Below, in pieces: positions 25,433 to 33,974 of a DNA stretch of 50,728 nucleotides. How positions within the stretch are numbered: the first letter of the stretch is position 1; the number at the start of each line of letters is the position of its first letter. The notes beneath the pieces were generated by a model. That model saw only the letters and a program-made list of their open reading frames with translations. It was not told the DNA's origin and did not search any database. Position numbers and translations under genes: made by a program. This stretch comes from Paenibacillaceae bacterium (GTDB lineage: Bacteria > Bacillota > Clostridia > Lachnospirales > Lachnospiraceae), in the NCBI GenBank assembly GCA_015057715.1, contig SVDS01000019.1, positions 1-50,728 on the forward strand, written 5' to 3'.

Positions 25433-26731
25433 GTGGAAAGTAAGAATAAATTTTGGAAGGGTGCCCTAGTCGGAGCACTTCTTACCACATTGGCAGCCCT
25501 TGTAATTGTGGGGATGTCCTTAGGCATTTTTTTAATTGGAAGAACTGCAATTGATGGCAAGGGAACAACGGCTGAATCCGTTCAGGCAGAAAATCAGAAC
25601 GGTGATCTGGATATGAACCGGATTGTGGCTAAGATCCAGACCATTCAGAGCGTGATTGATAAGTATTATCTCTTTGACGAAGATAATACGAAAGTGGAAG
25701 ACTGGATCTATAAAGGAATGCTTTATGGCCTTGAGGACCCCTACACGGTTTATTACACAGCTGATGAATATAAAAAACTGATGGAAGATACAGCCGGTGA
25801 ATACTGCGGAATTGGAGTGATGGTAAGTCAGAATCCTTCAACCGGTGTAATCACAGTCAGCAAGGTATTTGAAGGAACTCCCGGAGCGGAAGCGGGAATT
25901 CTTCCTGGTGATATCCTTTATAAGGTAGGCAGCAAAGAAGTGACAGGAATTGATCTGGAACTGGTAGTAAAGGATTACATCAAAGGCGAGAAAGGCACAC
26001 CTGTGACAATCACTGTTCTTCGTAAGGAGGCAGGCGATTATATTGATATGACCATGGAGCGCCGCCAGATTACAGTGCCTACAGTTGAATATGAGATGCT
26101 GGCTGACAATGTTGGATTTATTTCAGTAAGTCAGTTTGATACGGTAACCGCTGATCAGTTTAAAGGTGCTATCGATGATCTGGAGAAAAAGGGAATGAAA
26201 AAGCTGGTGGTTGATTTAAGAAATAACCCTGGCGGAGTTGTGGATGCAGTTGTATCCATGCTGGATTACATTCTTCCTGATAATCTGGTCATTGAAGGCG
26301 ATCCAAATCTGGTAAGAACCAAAAAGGATAAAACCCTTCTTGTTTATATGGCAGATAAGAACGGAAAAGGCGAGCAGTATTATGCATCAGACGGTCATCA
26401 GGTAGATGTTCCAATGGCAGTTCTGGTGAATGGTCAGTCTGCAAGCGCATCTGAGGTCTTCTCCGGTGCCCTTAAGGCATACAAGAAAGCAAAGCTTGTA
26501 GGAACTAAAACATTTGGCAAGGGAATTGTCCAGACCTTGTTCCCGTTAGATAACGGAACTGCAATTAAGATGACAGTTGCCCATTACTATACACCAAGTG
26601 GTTTTGATCTTCATAAAAAGGGTCTTGAACCAGATGTTCCCGTAGAATTAAAAGAAGAGCTGAAAACAAAAATTAAGATTGAGCATAATGAAGACAATCA
26701 GCTGATAGAAGCAATTAATGCTTTAAAATAA
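25433..26731 (+). CDS. CtpA-type carboxy-terminal processing protease (S41)
   Basis: About 432 aa. An N-terminal membrane anchor (ALLTTLAALVIVGMSLGIFL) is followed by a PDZ domain (GIGVMVSQ to GVITVSKVFEGTPGAEAGI) and an S41 catalytic domain. The catalytic pair is Ser in NGQSASASE and Lys in GTKTFGKGIVQ, 25 residues apart as in Prc. It acts outside the membrane. Its place behind ftsEX and an M23 hydrolase suggests it limits or matures the hydrolase; this is inference. GTG 25433 lies seven bases from AGGAG, while ATG 25427 is too close. Confidence 0.94.
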   Translation: MESKNKFWKGALVGALLTTLAALVIVGMSLGIFLIGRTAIDGKGTTAESVQAENQNGDLDMNRIVAKIQTIQSVIDKYYLFDEDNTKVEDWIYKGMLYGLEDPYTVYYTADEYKKLMEDTAGEYCGIGVMVSQNPSTGVITVSKVFEGTPGAEAGILPGDILYKVGSKEVTGIDLELVVKDYIKGEKGTPVTITVLRKEAGDYIDMTMERRQITVPTVEYEMLADNVGFISVSQFDTVTADQFKGAIDDLEKKGMKKLVVDLRNNPGGVVDAVVSMLDYILPDNLVIEGDPNLVRTKKDKTLLVYMADKNGKGEQYYASDGHQVDVPMAVLVNGQSASASEVFSGALKAYKKAKLVGTKTFGKGIVQTLFPLDNGTAIKMTVAHYYTPSGFDLHKKGLEPDVPVELKEELKTKIKIEHNEDNQLIEAINALK

Positions 26732-26736
26732 TAAAT

Positions 26737-26789
26737 AAAGCCCTTAAGAGACAGCAGCAATCTCATTGCCAGTTTCTTAAGGGCTTTTT
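26737..26789. terminator. Bidirectional terminator between ctpA and threonine aldolase
   Basis: AAAGCCCTTAAGA pairs with TCTTAAGGGCTTT. T runs on both strands serve two converging genes. Confidence 0.88.
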
Positions 26790-26791
26790 CG

Positions 26792-27820
26792 TTACATAGA
26801 GCAGGTTTTAAGGATGTCTAAAAATTGTCTGCAGCCATCTTCTGTGGTCGCCCAGGAGGTAACCAGCCTTATAACAGAATGACCGCTGGTTCCCTGTTCC
26901 TGTATGGAGAATACAAAGTCTTTCTGAAGCGTCTCTATCACTTCCTCTGGAAAGATGGGAAACAGCTGGTTTGTGAGAGAAGGGGCAGCGAAGGAATAGC
27001 CGCATGCGCTGATGCCCTTTCTTAGAATATCCGCCATTGCATTGGCATGAGAAGCCAGATCATAATAAAGGTTGTCAGTGAAGAGTTCCTCAAACTGAAT
27101 GCCCAGGAGCCAGCCTTTTGCCAGCAGTGCTCCACGCTGTTTCATCATATAACGGAAATCCGGTTTTAAATCCGGGTGGCTGATAACCAGAGCTTCCCCG
27201 AACAGAGCACCGGCTTTTGTTCCGCCTATATAAAAAACGTCGGTTAAGGCTGCAATATCTTTTATGGTTAAATCATTTACTGCACTGGTCAGTGCAGAAC
27301 CCAGACGGGCACCGTCTAAAAACAGATAAAGATCTTTTTCCATACACAGACTGCGAATTGCTTCTAACTCGGCTTTGGAATACTGGGTTCCCAGTTCGGT
27401 GGAGTTTGAAATATAGACCATTTTAGGCTGGACCATATGTTCATCTGTATGAAGATTTAACGCCTGAGTGATATCAGCAGGAGTCAGCTTTCCGTCTTTT
27501 CCCGGCATAGCAAGAACTTTATGACCAGTGGCCTCGATAGCACCTGTTTCATGGACATTAATATGCCCCTGGGCAACGCAGATTACTGCCTGCCACGGTT
27601 TAAGGGCTGTACCGATTGTAATCAGGTTCGTCTGGGTTCCTCCCACAATAAAATGAACATCAGCGTCCTCACGCCCGATTTCCCGTCTGATCATCTCCCT
27701 GGCGCGGGTACAGTGCCCGTCAGTTCCGTATCCGCTGTTCTGATCCAGATTGGTCCGTGTGATCGCTTCCAGAATCTTTGGGTGCGCGCCTTCGCTGTAA
27801 TCGTTATTAAAGCTATACAT
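26792..27820 (-). CDS. Low-specificity threonine aldolase (beta-eliminating lyase family)
   Basis: About 342 aa. A PLP enzyme that splits threonine into glycine and acetaldehyde. Visible blocks are NNDYSEGAHPKIL at the start, HFIVGGTQTNL, HVHETGAIE-like NVHETGAIEATGHK, FLDGARLGSAL, and the PLP-lysine region YIGGTKAGALFGEA. A longer open frame reaches 27904, but GGAGG lies eight bases before the ATG at 27820, and the family starts there. Confidence 0.93.
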   Translation of the reverse strand: MYSFNNDYSEGAHPKILEAITRTNLDQNSGYGTDGHCTRAREMIRREIGREDADVHFIVGGTQTNLITIGTALKPWQAVICVAQGHINVHETGAIEATGHKVLAMPGKDGKLTPADITQALNLHTDEHMVQPKMVYISNSTELGTQYSKAELEAIRSLCMEKDLYLFLDGARLGSALTSAVNDLTIKDIAALTDVFYIGGTKAGALFGEALVISHPDLKPDFRYMMKQRGALLAKGWLLGIQFEELFTDNLYYDLASHANAMADILRKGISACGYSFAAPSLTNQLFPIFPEEVIETLQKDFVFSIQEQGTSGHSVIRLVTSWATTEDGCRQFLDILKTCSM

Positions 27821-27855
27821 AAAATGTCCTCCTGATGATTGATGGTATAAAAAAT

Positions 27856-27884
27856 ATGATATACTAAATGGAGCAGATTTACAA
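27856..27884 (-). promoter_or_regulatory. Promoter of threonine aldolase
   Basis: Minus strand: TTGTAA, 17-nt spacer, TATCAT, about 36 nt before the start. Confidence 0.55.
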
Positions 27885-28013
27885 TGGCAGATGGACAAGT
27901 ACAATATAATCTTATGTTATAGTAAATATTCATATCATGTATTATTATTATATTAATGGCTGTGGTAAAATAAATAAAAGAATATGTATTACGTATGAGC
28001 AGGAGGAAACCTT

Positions 28014-28493
28014 ATGCCGACAGGTGCAATTTTTAAATTTAATAATGATCTGGATACAGATCAGATTATAGGATCCCAGTATCTGTTATTACCTGATCTT
28101 GAAGAAATGAAAGTACATACATTTGAATCTCTTGATCCCGACTTTCCTAAAAAAGTAAAGGCGGGAGATTATGTAGTAGGAGGGGAGAATTTTGGATGCG
28201 GTTCGTCCAGAGAGCAGGCACCGGGAGTGTTAAAGGCTCTTGGTGTAGAAGCAGTGATCGCCAAATCATTTGCCAGAATTTTCTTTCGAAATGCAATTAA
28301 TATCGGACTTCCTGTGATCGTATGCAAAGAACTTCCGGATGACGTAATTACAGGTGATGAGATGGAGCTGTCTTTGTCAGAGGGAATTGTGAAGGCAAAG
28401 GGAAAAGAGTACTCCTGTACCAAGCTTCCGGAATATATGCAGAATATTTTGAATCAGGGTGGCCTGATTGCATCTTTAAATAAGGAGGTATAG
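28014..28493 (+). CDS. 3-isopropylmalate dehydratase-family small subunit, pair 1
   Basis: 159 aa, LeuD-like. NDLDTDQIIGSQYLLL, GENFGCGSSREQAPG and AKSFARIFFRNAIN are the swivel-domain signatures. The specificity loop reads YLLL instead of the YLRT reported for isopropylmalate isomerases of the short type, so the substrate may be another 2-hydroxyacid (homocitrate-, citramalate- or dimethylmalate-like). It starts a four-gene operon arranged small-large-small-large. AGGAGG precedes ATG 28014. The next gene begins 2 nt after its stop. Confidence 0.88.
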   Translation: MPTGAIFKFNNDLDTDQIIGSQYLLLPDLEEMKVHTFESLDPDFPKKVKAGDYVVGGENFGCGSSREQAPGVLKALGVEAVIAKSFARIFFRNAINIGLPVIVCKELPDDVITGDEMELSLSEGIVKAKGKEYSCTKLPEYMQNILNQGGLIASLNKEV

Positions 28494-28495
28494 GT

Positions 28496-29737
28496 ATGGG
28501 AATGACAATCGCAGAAAAAATAATAGCGGCTGCTGCCGGTGTGGATCATGTAAAGCCTGGGGATATTCATACTGTTAATTTAGACCGCCTGATGAGCAAT
28601 GACGGAACCACCCATCTGACCGTTGATATGTATCATAACAAACTGACCAATCCACGCATTGCTGATACCAGAAAACTGGTTTTTATTGTGGATCACAATG
28701 TGCCTGCAGACAATCCCAAGACTGCAGCAGCCCAGAAGAAGATGAGAGATTTTGCAAGAGAGCATCAGATTGATTTCTGGGAGGGCAAAGGTGTCTGCCA
28801 TCAGATTATGATGGAAAATTACGTTTGTCCGGGAGAACTGATTTTTGGGGCAGACAGTCATACCTGTACTTATGGTGCATTAGGTGCTTTTGGTACAGGC
28901 GTAGGATGTACGGATTTTCTTTACGGTATGGTTACAGGAACTTCCTGGGTGCTGGTTCCGGAATCTGTTAAATTTAATCTGATTGGGAAGCTTCCAGAGG
29001 GAGTTTATCCAAGAGATTTAATGCTTACGATTATTGGTCAGATTGGTGCCAATGGCTGTAACTATCAGGTGATGGAATTTTGCGGAGAGGGAGCAAAGAC
29101 ACTGAGTGTCAATGACCGTATGGTTTTATGTAATTTATCGGTTGAGGCAGGAGCCAAAACCGGAATTTTTGAGGTAGATGAAATCGCGCTGGAGTACTTA
29201 AAAGAGCATGGAAGGAAGCCAAAGGCTGTATATAAAAGTGATCCTGACGCAGTTTACGCAAGGGAATATACCATTGATTTATCAGCCATAGAGCCAGTGA
29301 TTGCAAGACCGGATTTTGTGGATGATGTGGTTCCTGCAAAGGAAGTCTGCGGCGTAAAAATAGACGAAGCATTTTTAGGATCCTGCAACAATGGCCGGAT
29401 CGAAGAACTGAGAATCGGTGCCGGTATTATTAAGGGAAAAAAGGTAGCGGACAGTGTCCGGTTTCTGGTTGTTCCGGCAAGTCTTGAGGTTTATAAACAG
29501 GCATTAAAGGAAGGACTCATTGACATTTTCATGGAATCTGGTGCGATTGTCATGAATCCCAACTGCAGTGTCTGCTGGGGAAGCTGTCAGGGTGTCATTG
29601 GTGAGAATGAGGTTCTCATCAGTACGGGAACCCGTAATTTTAAAGGCAGGGCAGGTCATCCCAGTTCCAAAGTATATTTAGGTTCTGCTGCCACAGTGAC
29701 GGCATCAGCGATTGCAGGGGAAATTACGCTGGCATAA
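28496..29737 (+). CDS. 3-isopropylmalate dehydratase-family large subunit, pair 1
   Basis: 413 aa, LeuC/homoaconitase type. It binds the 4Fe-4S cluster through Cys in GSCNNGRIEEL and the two Cys of NPNCSVCWGSC. HQIMMENYVCPGELIFGADSHTCTYG is the usual substrate region, split here for description. In the first Cys motif the normal Thr (SCTNGR) is replaced by Asn, and the second motif is NCSVCWGS rather than GCGLCCGR, so this subunit has drifted from pair 2. The cluster ligands themselves are kept, so activity is plausible. AAGGAGG precedes ATG 28496. Confidence 0.88.
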   Translation: MGMTIAEKIIAAAAGVDHVKPGDIHTVNLDRLMSNDGTTHLTVDMYHNKLTNPRIADTRKLVFIVDHNVPADNPKTAAAQKKMRDFAREHQIDFWEGKGVCHQIMMENYVCPGELIFGADSHTCTYGALGAFGTGVGCTDFLYGMVTGTSWVLVPESVKFNLIGKLPEGVYPRDLMLTIIGQIGANGCNYQVMEFCGEGAKTLSVNDRMVLCNLSVEAGAKTGIFEVDEIALEYLKEHGRKPKAVYKSDPDAVYAREYTIDLSAIEPVIARPDFVDDVVPAKEVCGVKIDEAFLGSCNNGRIEELRIGAGIIKGKKVADSVRFLVVPASLEVYKQALKEGLIDIFMESGAIVMNPNCSVCWGSCQGVIGENEVLISTGTRNFKGRAGHPSSKVYLGSAATVTASAIAGEITLA

Positions 29738-29757
29738 TGAGGGGAAAGGAAATAACA

Positions 29758-30249
29758 ATGGAGACATTTACAGGAAAAGTCTGGGTTCTTGGAGATGATA
29801 TTGATACCGATATCATTATTCCTACGGAATATCTGGCACTAAAAACCATAGATGAGATGAAGCAGTATGGCTTTAGCCCTCTCCGGCCGGAACTGGCTGG
29901 ACTGATCAAAGAGGGAGATATCATTGTAGCTGGTAAAAATTTTGGCTGCGGATCTTCCAGGGAGCAGGCGCCTGAGATTATAAAGGCTCTTGGAGTGAAA
30001 TGCGTAATCGCCAAATCCTTTGCCAGAATATTTTTCCGCAATTCCATTAACAATGGTCTGCTTCTGATTGAACAGCCGGATTTATATGATGATATAACGG
30101 AAGGTGACATCATTAAAGTTACGGTAAATGAACATGTGGAATATGAGGGCAGATACTATGAGATCGCATCGCTGCCTCAGAATCTGGTTGATATTATCAG
30201 TGCAGGCGGGCTGGTGAAAGCCATGAGAATACGCAACGGACTGGATTAA
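29758..30249 (+). CDS. 3-isopropylmalate dehydratase-family small subunit, pair 2
   Basis: About 163 aa, paralogous to the small subunit at 28014. It contains DDIDTDIIIPTEYLAL, GKNFGCGSSREQAPE and AKSFARIFFRNSIN. The specificity loop is YLAL. The open frame extends to 29737, but AAAGGA lies just before ATG 29758, which also matches the family start METFTGKVWVLGDD. It sits 20 nt after the large subunit of pair 1. Confidence 0.88.
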   Translation: METFTGKVWVLGDDIDTDIIIPTEYLALKTIDEMKQYGFSPLRPELAGLIKEGDIIVAGKNFGCGSSREQAPEIIKALGVKCVIAKSFARIFFRNSINNGLLLIEQPDLYDDITEGDIIKVTVNEHVEYEGRYYEIASLPQNLVDIISAGGLVKAMRIRNGLD

Positions 30250-30258
30250 GGAGGGGCA

Positions 30259-31521
30259 ATGGGATACACAATCATTGAAAAAATAATCAGGCATAATACA
30301 GGTGCTCAAAATGTTAGGCCGGGAGATATCGTGACTGTGAAGGCAGACCGGGTGATGATTCATGATATTTTTATTCCCTTTGTAGCTGATAAATTTGAAG
30401 AGATGGGATTTAAAGAGCTTTGGGATCCGGACAAAGCTGTCCTGATCTATGACCATCTGGTTCCAGCAAGCCAGCTTGATGACACCAGACATTTTCGGAT
30501 TGGAGATGCATTTGCAGCAAAATACGGGATGAAGCATGTCCACAGAAGTGATGGAATCTGCCATCAGCTGATGACGGAGGCAGGATACGTAAAACCGGGA
30601 GATGTGGTTTTTGGGACAGACAGCCACACCACTACATATGGCTGTGTAGGAGCATTTTCTTCGGGAATCGGTTATACGGAGATGGCCAGTATTCTGGGTA
30701 CCGGTACCATGTGGATCAAGGTGCCGGAGACAATTAAGGTGGTTATTGAAGGAAAACTTCCGGATGATGTGATGTCTAAGGATATTATCCTGCGCCTGAT
30801 CGGGGACCTGGGTGCTGACGGAGCCACTTATCTGGCTCTTGAATTTACAGGAAGCACAGTAGAAGAGATGTCGGTGTCAAGCCGCATGACCATAGCCAAT
30901 ATGGCTGTTGAGGCCGGTGCAAAATGTGCCTTGTTTACTCCGGATGAGAAAACGGCCGAGTATTGTGAAATACAGCTGAGTGAATTTCAGAAGAGTCTGG
31001 CTGGAGATGAGGATGCGGTTTATAAAAAAGTAATCCGTTATCGTGCAGAGGATTTTGTTCCCGTTATGGCATGCCCTTCCCAGGTGGATAAAATCAAGCC
31101 AGTCAGTGAACTGGAGGGGATCCTTATTGATCAGGTATTTATTGGTTCCTGTACCAACGGACGTCTGGAGGATCTGGCAGCGGCAGCAGGAGTGTTAAAG
31201 GGCAAAAAGGTAGCTGACTACGTAAAGCTTATTGTGACACCTGCAAGCCGGAAGGTTTACCAGGAAGCCATGGATCAGGGAATCATGGAGATTCTGTCTG
31301 AGGCAGGTGCCATTATCACCCATCCGGGATGCGGATTATGCTGCGGAAGAACCGGAGGAATTCTAAGTGACGGGGAACGGGTAGTGGCTACCAATAACCG
31401 GAATTTCCTGGGAAGAATGGGAACTTCTAAAGTTGAAATATATCTGGCTTCGCCCAAAACCGCCGCCGCCTGTGCGTTAGCCGGTCGGATTGTGAACGCT
31501 GATCAAGCAGCAGATTACTAA
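30259..31521 (+). CDS. 3-isopropylmalate dehydratase-family large subunit, pair 2
   Basis: 420 aa. Cluster motifs are canonical: GSCTNGRLEDL and HPGCGLCCGRTGG. HRSDGICHQLMTEAG and FGTDSHTTTYGCVGAFSSG are the usual active-site blocks. It starts 9 nt after its small subunit (GGAGG before ATG 30259). No leuA or leuB lies nearby, so this operon may serve a pathway other than leucine synthesis. Confidence 0.9.
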   Translation: MGYTIIEKIIRHNTGAQNVRPGDIVTVKADRVMIHDIFIPFVADKFEEMGFKELWDPDKAVLIYDHLVPASQLDDTRHFRIGDAFAAKYGMKHVHRSDGICHQLMTEAGYVKPGDVVFGTDSHTTTYGCVGAFSSGIGYTEMASILGTGTMWIKVPETIKVVIEGKLPDDVMSKDIILRLIGDLGADGATYLALEFTGSTVEEMSVSSRMTIANMAVEAGAKCALFTPDEKTAEYCEIQLSEFQKSLAGDEDAVYKKVIRYRAEDFVPVMACPSQVDKIKPVSELEGILIDQVFIGSCTNGRLEDLAAAAGVLKGKKVADYVKLIVTPASRKVYQEAMDQGIMEILSEAGAIITHPGCGLCCGRTGGILSDGERVVATNNRNFLGRMGTSKVEIYLASPKTAAACALAGRIVNADQAADY

Positions 31522-31533
31522 AAAATAAAATCA

Positions 31534-31545
31534 GAACAAATGTTC
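31534..31545. promoter_or_regulatory. LexA (SOS) box upstream of uvrB
   Basis: GAACAAATGTTC matches the Gram-positive LexA/DinR consensus GAACNNNNGTTC exactly at the eight fixed positions. It lies 11 nt before the -35 element and 78 nt before the uvrB start. Confidence 0.8.
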
Positions 31546-31555
31546 CTTCCCTGCC

Positions 31556-31584
31556 TATACTTTTTATCTTTGCTATGTTATAAT
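31556..31584 (+). promoter_or_regulatory. Promoter of uvrB
   Basis: TATACT, 17-nt spacer, TATAAT. The -10 is perfect and the -35 weak. Confidence 0.55.
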
Positions 31585-31622
31585 CCTGGTACGATAGTTC
31601 ACCAAGGAGGTAAAAAGAACGT

Positions 31623-33608
31623 ATGGAATTTCAGTTGCATTCAGAGTTTGCCCCGACCGGAGATCAGCCCCAGGCCATAGAACAGCTTGTAAAAGGATTT
31701 AAAGAAGGCAATCAGTTTCAGACCTTACTGGGAGTTACCGGCTCTGGAAAGACCTTTACCATGGCCAATGTCATACAGGAAATACAGAAGCCTACATTAA
31801 TTATTGCTCATAACAAAACTCTTGCTGCACAGCTTTACGGGGAATTCAAGGAATTTTTTCCGGAGAATGCAGTGGAGTATTTTGTTTCCTATTACGATTA
31901 TTATCAGCCCGAAGCATACGTACCATCTACCGATACTTACATTGAAAAGGATTCCTCCATCAATGATGAGATCGATAAGCTGCGCCATTCTGCCACTGCG
32001 GCATTATCGGAGCGCCGAGATGTGATTATCGTTGCTTCGGTTTCCTGCATTTACGGACTGGGAAGTCCTATCGATTATCAGGAGATGGTGATCTCTTTAC
32101 GGCCTGGAATGATCAAGGACCGGGATGAAGTGATTCATAAACTGATCGATATACAGTATGACCGGAATGACATGGATTTCAGGCGCGGTACGTTCCGCGT
32201 CCGGGGGGATGTGGTGGAGATTTTCCCATCCTATTCCGGCAGCGAAGCTTACCGGGTGGAATTCTTTGGAGATGAGGTAGACCGGATTACGGAGATTGAT
32301 ACACTGACAGGTGAGATCCGGGCAGAGCTGGGGCATATTGCAGTATTTCCGGCTTCTCATTATGTTGTTTCCAAGGATAAGATGGAGCATGCAGCTTCCA
32401 CGATTCTGGCTGAATTAAAAGAGCAGGTGGAGTATTTTAAAAGTGAAGACAAGCTTTTAGAGGCACAGAGAATCTCCGAGCGGACTAATTTTGATGTGGA
32501 GATGATGAAAGAGACCGGCTTCTGTTCCGGAATTGAGAATTATTCCAGACATTTAACAGGGGGGAAACCGGGAGAACCGCCCTATACTTTAATTGATTAT
32601 TTTCCCGATGATTTTCTGATTATTGTAGACGAGTCCCACATTACCCTTCCTCAGGTGAGAGGAATGTATGCAGGAGACCGCTCACGAAAAACCACTCTTG
32701 TAAACTTCGGTTTCCGTCTTCCCTCAGCCTTAGATAACCGGCCTTTGAATTTTGAAGAGTTTGAAGCCAAGATTAATCAGATGATGTTTGTCTCGGCCAC
32801 TCCATCTGTTTATGAATCCCAGCATGAGCTTTTACGGGTGGAACAGATCATTCGTCCAACCGGACTGCTGGATCCGGAGATTGAAGTACGTCCGGTAGAA
32901 GGCCAGATCGATGATTTGATCTCTGAGGTCAATAAAGAGGTGGAAAAGAAGAATAAGATATTAATCACCACTCTGACCAAACGTATGGCAGAAGACCTGA
33001 CAGATTACATGAGAGAGGTTGGAATCCGGGTCAAATATCTCCATTCCGATATTGATACGCTGGAACGCTCTGAGATTATCCGTGATATGCGTCTTGATGT
33101 TTTCGATGTTTTGGTAGGAATCAATCTATTGAGAGAAGGTTTGGACATTCCGGAGATCACACTGGTGGCCATTCTGGATGCGGATAAGGAAGGCTTCCTG
33201 CGTTCAGAGACTTCTCTTATTCAGACCATAGGAAGAGCAGCCAGAAACTCGGAAGGCCACGTTATCATGTATGCAGATAATATGACGGATTCCATGAGAG
33301 TTGCAATTGAAGAGACAAACCGGAGAAGAGCAATTCAGGAACGGTATAATGAAGAACATGGAATTACTCCCACTACCATTAAAAAGGCAGTTCGTGACTT
33401 AATAGCCATATCAAAAGCTGCTGCAGCCAGCGATAAGGAGTTTAAAAAAGATCCTGAATCCATGGATGCAGCGGAACTGGAAAAGCTTTCAAAGGAACTG
33501 ACAAAAAAGATGCATCAGGCAGCAGCAGAACTGAATTTCGAAGAGGCTGCAAAGCTGCGTGACCGAATGGTACAGGTGAAAAAGATGCTTCAGGATATCA
33601 GTCAGTAA
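31623..33608 (+). CDS. uvrB: UvrABC system protein B
   Basis: 661 aa, full length. It is the damage-verifying helicase-like subunit of nucleotide excision repair. Walker [10 protein letters not shown], the beta-hairpin region [16 protein letters not shown] box ([10 protein letters not shown]), motif [11 protein letters not shown], and a C-terminal UvrC-binding UVR motif (about 620-655) are all present. Expression is likely LexA-repressed, from the box at 31534. AAGGAGG lies before ATG 31623. uvrA and uvrC are not in the window. Confidence 0.98.
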   Translation: MEFQLHSEFAPTGDQPQAIEQLVKGFKEGNQFQTLLGVTGSGKTFTMANVIQEIQKPTLIIAHNKTLAAQLYGEFKEFFPENAVEYFVSYYDYYQPEAYVPSTDTYIEKDSSINDEIDKLRHSATAALSERRDVIIVASVSCIYGLGSPIDYQEMVISLRPGMIKDRDEVIHKLIDIQYDRNDMDFRRGTFRVRGDVVEIFPSYSGSEAYRVEFFGDEVDRITEIDTLTGEIRAELGHIAVFPASHYVVSKDKMEHAASTILAELKEQVEYFKSEDKLLEAQRISERTNFDVEMMKETGFCSGIENYSRHLTGGKPGEPPYTLIDYFPDDFLIIVDESHITLPQVRGMYAGDRSRKTTLVNFGFRLPSALDNRPLNFEEFEAKINQMMFVSATPSVYESQHELLRVEQIIRPTGLLDPEIEVRPVEGQIDDLISEVNKEVEKKNKILITTLTKRMAEDLTDYMREVGIRVKYLHSDIDTLERSEIIRDMRLDVFDVLVGINLLREGLDIPEITLVAILDADKEGFLRSETSLIQTIGRAARNSEGHVIMYADNMTDSMRVAIEETNRRRAIQERYNEEHGITPTTIKKAVRDLIAISKAAAASDKEFKKDPESMDAAELEKLSKELTKKMHQAAAELNFEEAAKLRDRMVQVKKMLQDISQ

Positions 33609-33740
33609 AAAATATCTTTCAGGTATTAGGATAGTATTGACAATGATTCTCAATAAGTGTAAAATCTCTATGGATGCAATCCAGGGAAAGAACCCTGGTG
33701 CGCCGGTTTTTGGAACAGGCTGCATTCAGAGGAGATTATT
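33609..33740 (+). promoter_or_regulatory. Iron-type control region and structured leader of feoAB
   Basis: 132 nt. A promoter (TTGACA, 17-nt spacer, TAAAAT at 33637-33665) overlaps a Fur-like dyad (AATGATTCTCAAT, 33642-33654). The transcribed leader contains a hairpin CCAGGG/CCCTGG (33681-33698) inside an outer pairing ATGCA (33673-33677) with TGCAT (33721-33725), a compact fold that matches no riboswitch class I can name. Confidence 0.6.
33637..33665 (+). promoter_or_regulatory. feoAB promoter
   Basis: Perfect -35 TTGACA, 17-nt spacer, -10 TAAAAT, covered by the Fur-like dyad. Confidence 0.8.
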
Positions 33741-33974
33741 ATGAAGCTTCATGAAGGAGATATCGGAAAGACCTACGTTGTATACAGTGTTATGGTGAAA
33801 GATGCCATTACAAGAAGGCTGGAAGCATTAGGCGTCAACGAGATGACGCCAGTTACCTTATTAAACAAAAAAGGAAGCGGCACCGTGATTATAAAGGTCA
33901 GAGGGACTCGTCTGGCTCTGGGCAGGAAGATCTCAGAGGGAATTGAGATAAAGGAGGAGACCAGCCATGAGTGA
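33741..33974 (+). CDS. feoA: Ferrous iron transport protein A
   Basis: 77 aa, an SH3-like small cytosolic partner of FeoB. Typical features are the MKLHEGDIGKTYVV start, RRLEALGVNEMTPVTLLNKKG in the middle, and a final RGTRLALGRKISEGIEI. It overlaps feoB by 8 nt, so the two are translationally coupled. GAGGAG precedes ATG 33741. Confidence 0.92.
   Translation: MKLHEGDIGKTYVVYSVMVKDAITRRLEALGVNEMTPVTLLNKKGSGTVIIKVRGTRLALGRKISEGIEIKEETSHE

Noticed and set aside
27821-28013. T-box or leucine leader before the dehydratase operon
   Set aside because: No T-box core, no leader peptide rich in Leu codons and no terminator/antiterminator pair are visible in the 193 nt.
33666-33730. NiCo (czcD), guanidine-III or ZTP riboswitch in the feoA leader
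   Set aside because: The short two-hairpin fold lacks the four-way junction or conserved core bases that I know for these classes.
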